From Flavobacteriaceae bacterium (GTDB lineage: Bacteria; Bacteroidota; Bacteroidia; Flavobacteriales; Flavobacteriaceae): DNA of 53,649 nucleotides. A program made the position numbers and the translations under genes. Within the stretch, counting starts at the first letter, position 1; each line of letters starts with the position of its first letter. Below the pieces are notes generated by a model. It saw only the letters and a list, made by a program, of their open reading frames with translations. It made no database searches and was not told the origin of the DNA. Shown one piece after another: positions 53,305 to 53,649 of the stretch. The stretch lies in NCBI GenBank assembly GCA_029248405.1, contig JAQWJJ010000022.1, forward strand, positions 1 to 53,649. The letters are read 5' to 3'.

Positions 53305-53649
53305 ATGAGCTATCGCATCGAAAAAGACACAATGGGCGAGGTAAAAGTTCCAGCCGACAAGCTTTGGGGCGCACAAACCGAGCGTTCAAGGAATAATTTT
53401 AAAATAGGCCGCTCTGGCTCTATGCCTCTTGAAATCATCTATGGCTTTGCCTATTTAAAAAAAGCAGCAGCATACGCCAATTGTGATCTAGGTGTCCTTT
53501 CGGAGGGCAAAAGAGATTTGATTGCTCAAGTTTGTGATGAAATTATTGCCGGGGCACATGATGATCAATTTCCTTTGGTCATTTGGCAAACTGGTAGTGG
53601 GACACAAAGCAATATGAATGTCAATGAAGTGATTGCCAACAGAGCGCAT
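53305..53649 (+). CDS. fumC: class II fumarate hydratase, 5' part only
   Basis: The first 115 codons run off the right edge. The start [20 protein letters not shown] and the blocks [15 protein letters not shown] and [20 protein letters not shown] match class II fumarases, which interconvert fumarate and malate in the citric acid cycle without an iron-sulfur cluster. The GSGTQSNMN segment also occurs in aspartate ammonia lyases, but the R-x-N-F-x-I-G start and TGSGTQ favour fumarase. The signature near the C-terminus is outside the window. Confidence 0.92.
   Translation, partial: MSYRIEKDTMGEVKVPADKLWGAQTERSRNNFKIGRSGSMPLEIIYGFAYLKKAAAYANCDLGVLSEGKRDLIAQVCDEIIAGAHDDQFPLVIWQTGSGTQSNMNVNEVIANRAH

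Noticed and set aside
1..53649. Mobile elements, CRISPR arrays or defence islands
   Set aside because: No transposase, integrase, terminal repeat, spaced direct repeat array or restriction or toxin-type gene is visible; gene content is uniform housekeeping.

Overview
The window is a chromosomal segment of a member of the Bacteroidota, most likely a flavobacterium (class Flavobacteriia). The evidence is family content: BatA-domain and YfhO proteins, a DUF6787 membrane protein, DUF4834, a HExxH protease of the Bacteroidota zinc-dependent metalloprotease family, an OMP beta-barrel TonB receptor and TIGR02757. In addition, at least twenty genes are preceded by the Bacteroidota promoter element TAnnTTTG, and start codons mostly lack Shine-Dalgarno sequences. 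I see no rRNA, tRNA, CRISPR array, insertion sequence, prophage or attachment site. The content is dense and mainly housekeeping.

Layout. 1-1183: 5' part of a secreted TPR protein cut by the left edge. 1371-6529: proline dehydrogenase, divergent aroB, an Lrp/AsnC regulator, an M14 carboxypeptidase, an XRE regulator and a small lipoprotein. 6543-12489: topoisomerase IV (parE-parC, overlapping) and ychF. 12604-17714: a secreted coiled-coil protein, a ferredoxin divergent from a LuxC-type acyl-CoA reductase, serC-serA, a DUF6787 membrane protein and msrA. 17836-24169: LolD-like ATPase, TIGR02757 protein, a lipoprotein, then BatA protein, a dihydroorotase-like protein without its metal ligands, a membrane protein and an esterase. 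24166-28971: a membrane-anchored protein and MBL-fold hydrolase divergent from a large conserved protein of unknown role, bcp, a cysteine-free endonuclease III, and an ECF sigma factor followed by a 64-residue protein. 29209-36096: uvrA, a glycosyltransferase, a YfhO membrane protein and DUF4834. 36200-40781: an outer-membrane barrel, a GNAT-like acyltransferase, an alpha-oxoamine synthase and a cysteine-synthase-like enzyme. 40849-47159: oligopeptidase B lipoprotein, threonine aldolase, a small secreted protein and a large zinc protease. 47258-53649: prfB with its programmed frameshift, a lipoprotein, a HAD phosphatase, an ArsC-family protein, a TonB-type receptor, a 54-residue membrane protein and the 5' part of fumC.

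The most interesting locus is 37242-40781. A PLP alpha-oxoamine synthase lies next to a cysteine-synthase-like PLP enzyme and tail-to-tail with a GNAT-like acyltransferase. This is the enzyme set expected for sphingoid or sulfonolipid (capnine) head-group and base formation. The link is an inference from family and position. Other points to check are the prfB frameshift signal with a perfect internal AGGAGG in a phylum that hardly uses Shine-Dalgarno initiation, the degenerate dihydroorotase, the cluster-less Nth, and repeat arrangements upstream of fumC, prfB, the carboxypeptidase and the cysteine-synthase-like gene.

Several genes have an in-frame TTG a few codons upstream of the ATG chosen here. 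In ychF, lrp, the DUF6787 gene and the lipoprotein at 48393, that TTG is the last three bases of the TAnnTTTG promoter element, so the shorter ATG-started form is used.
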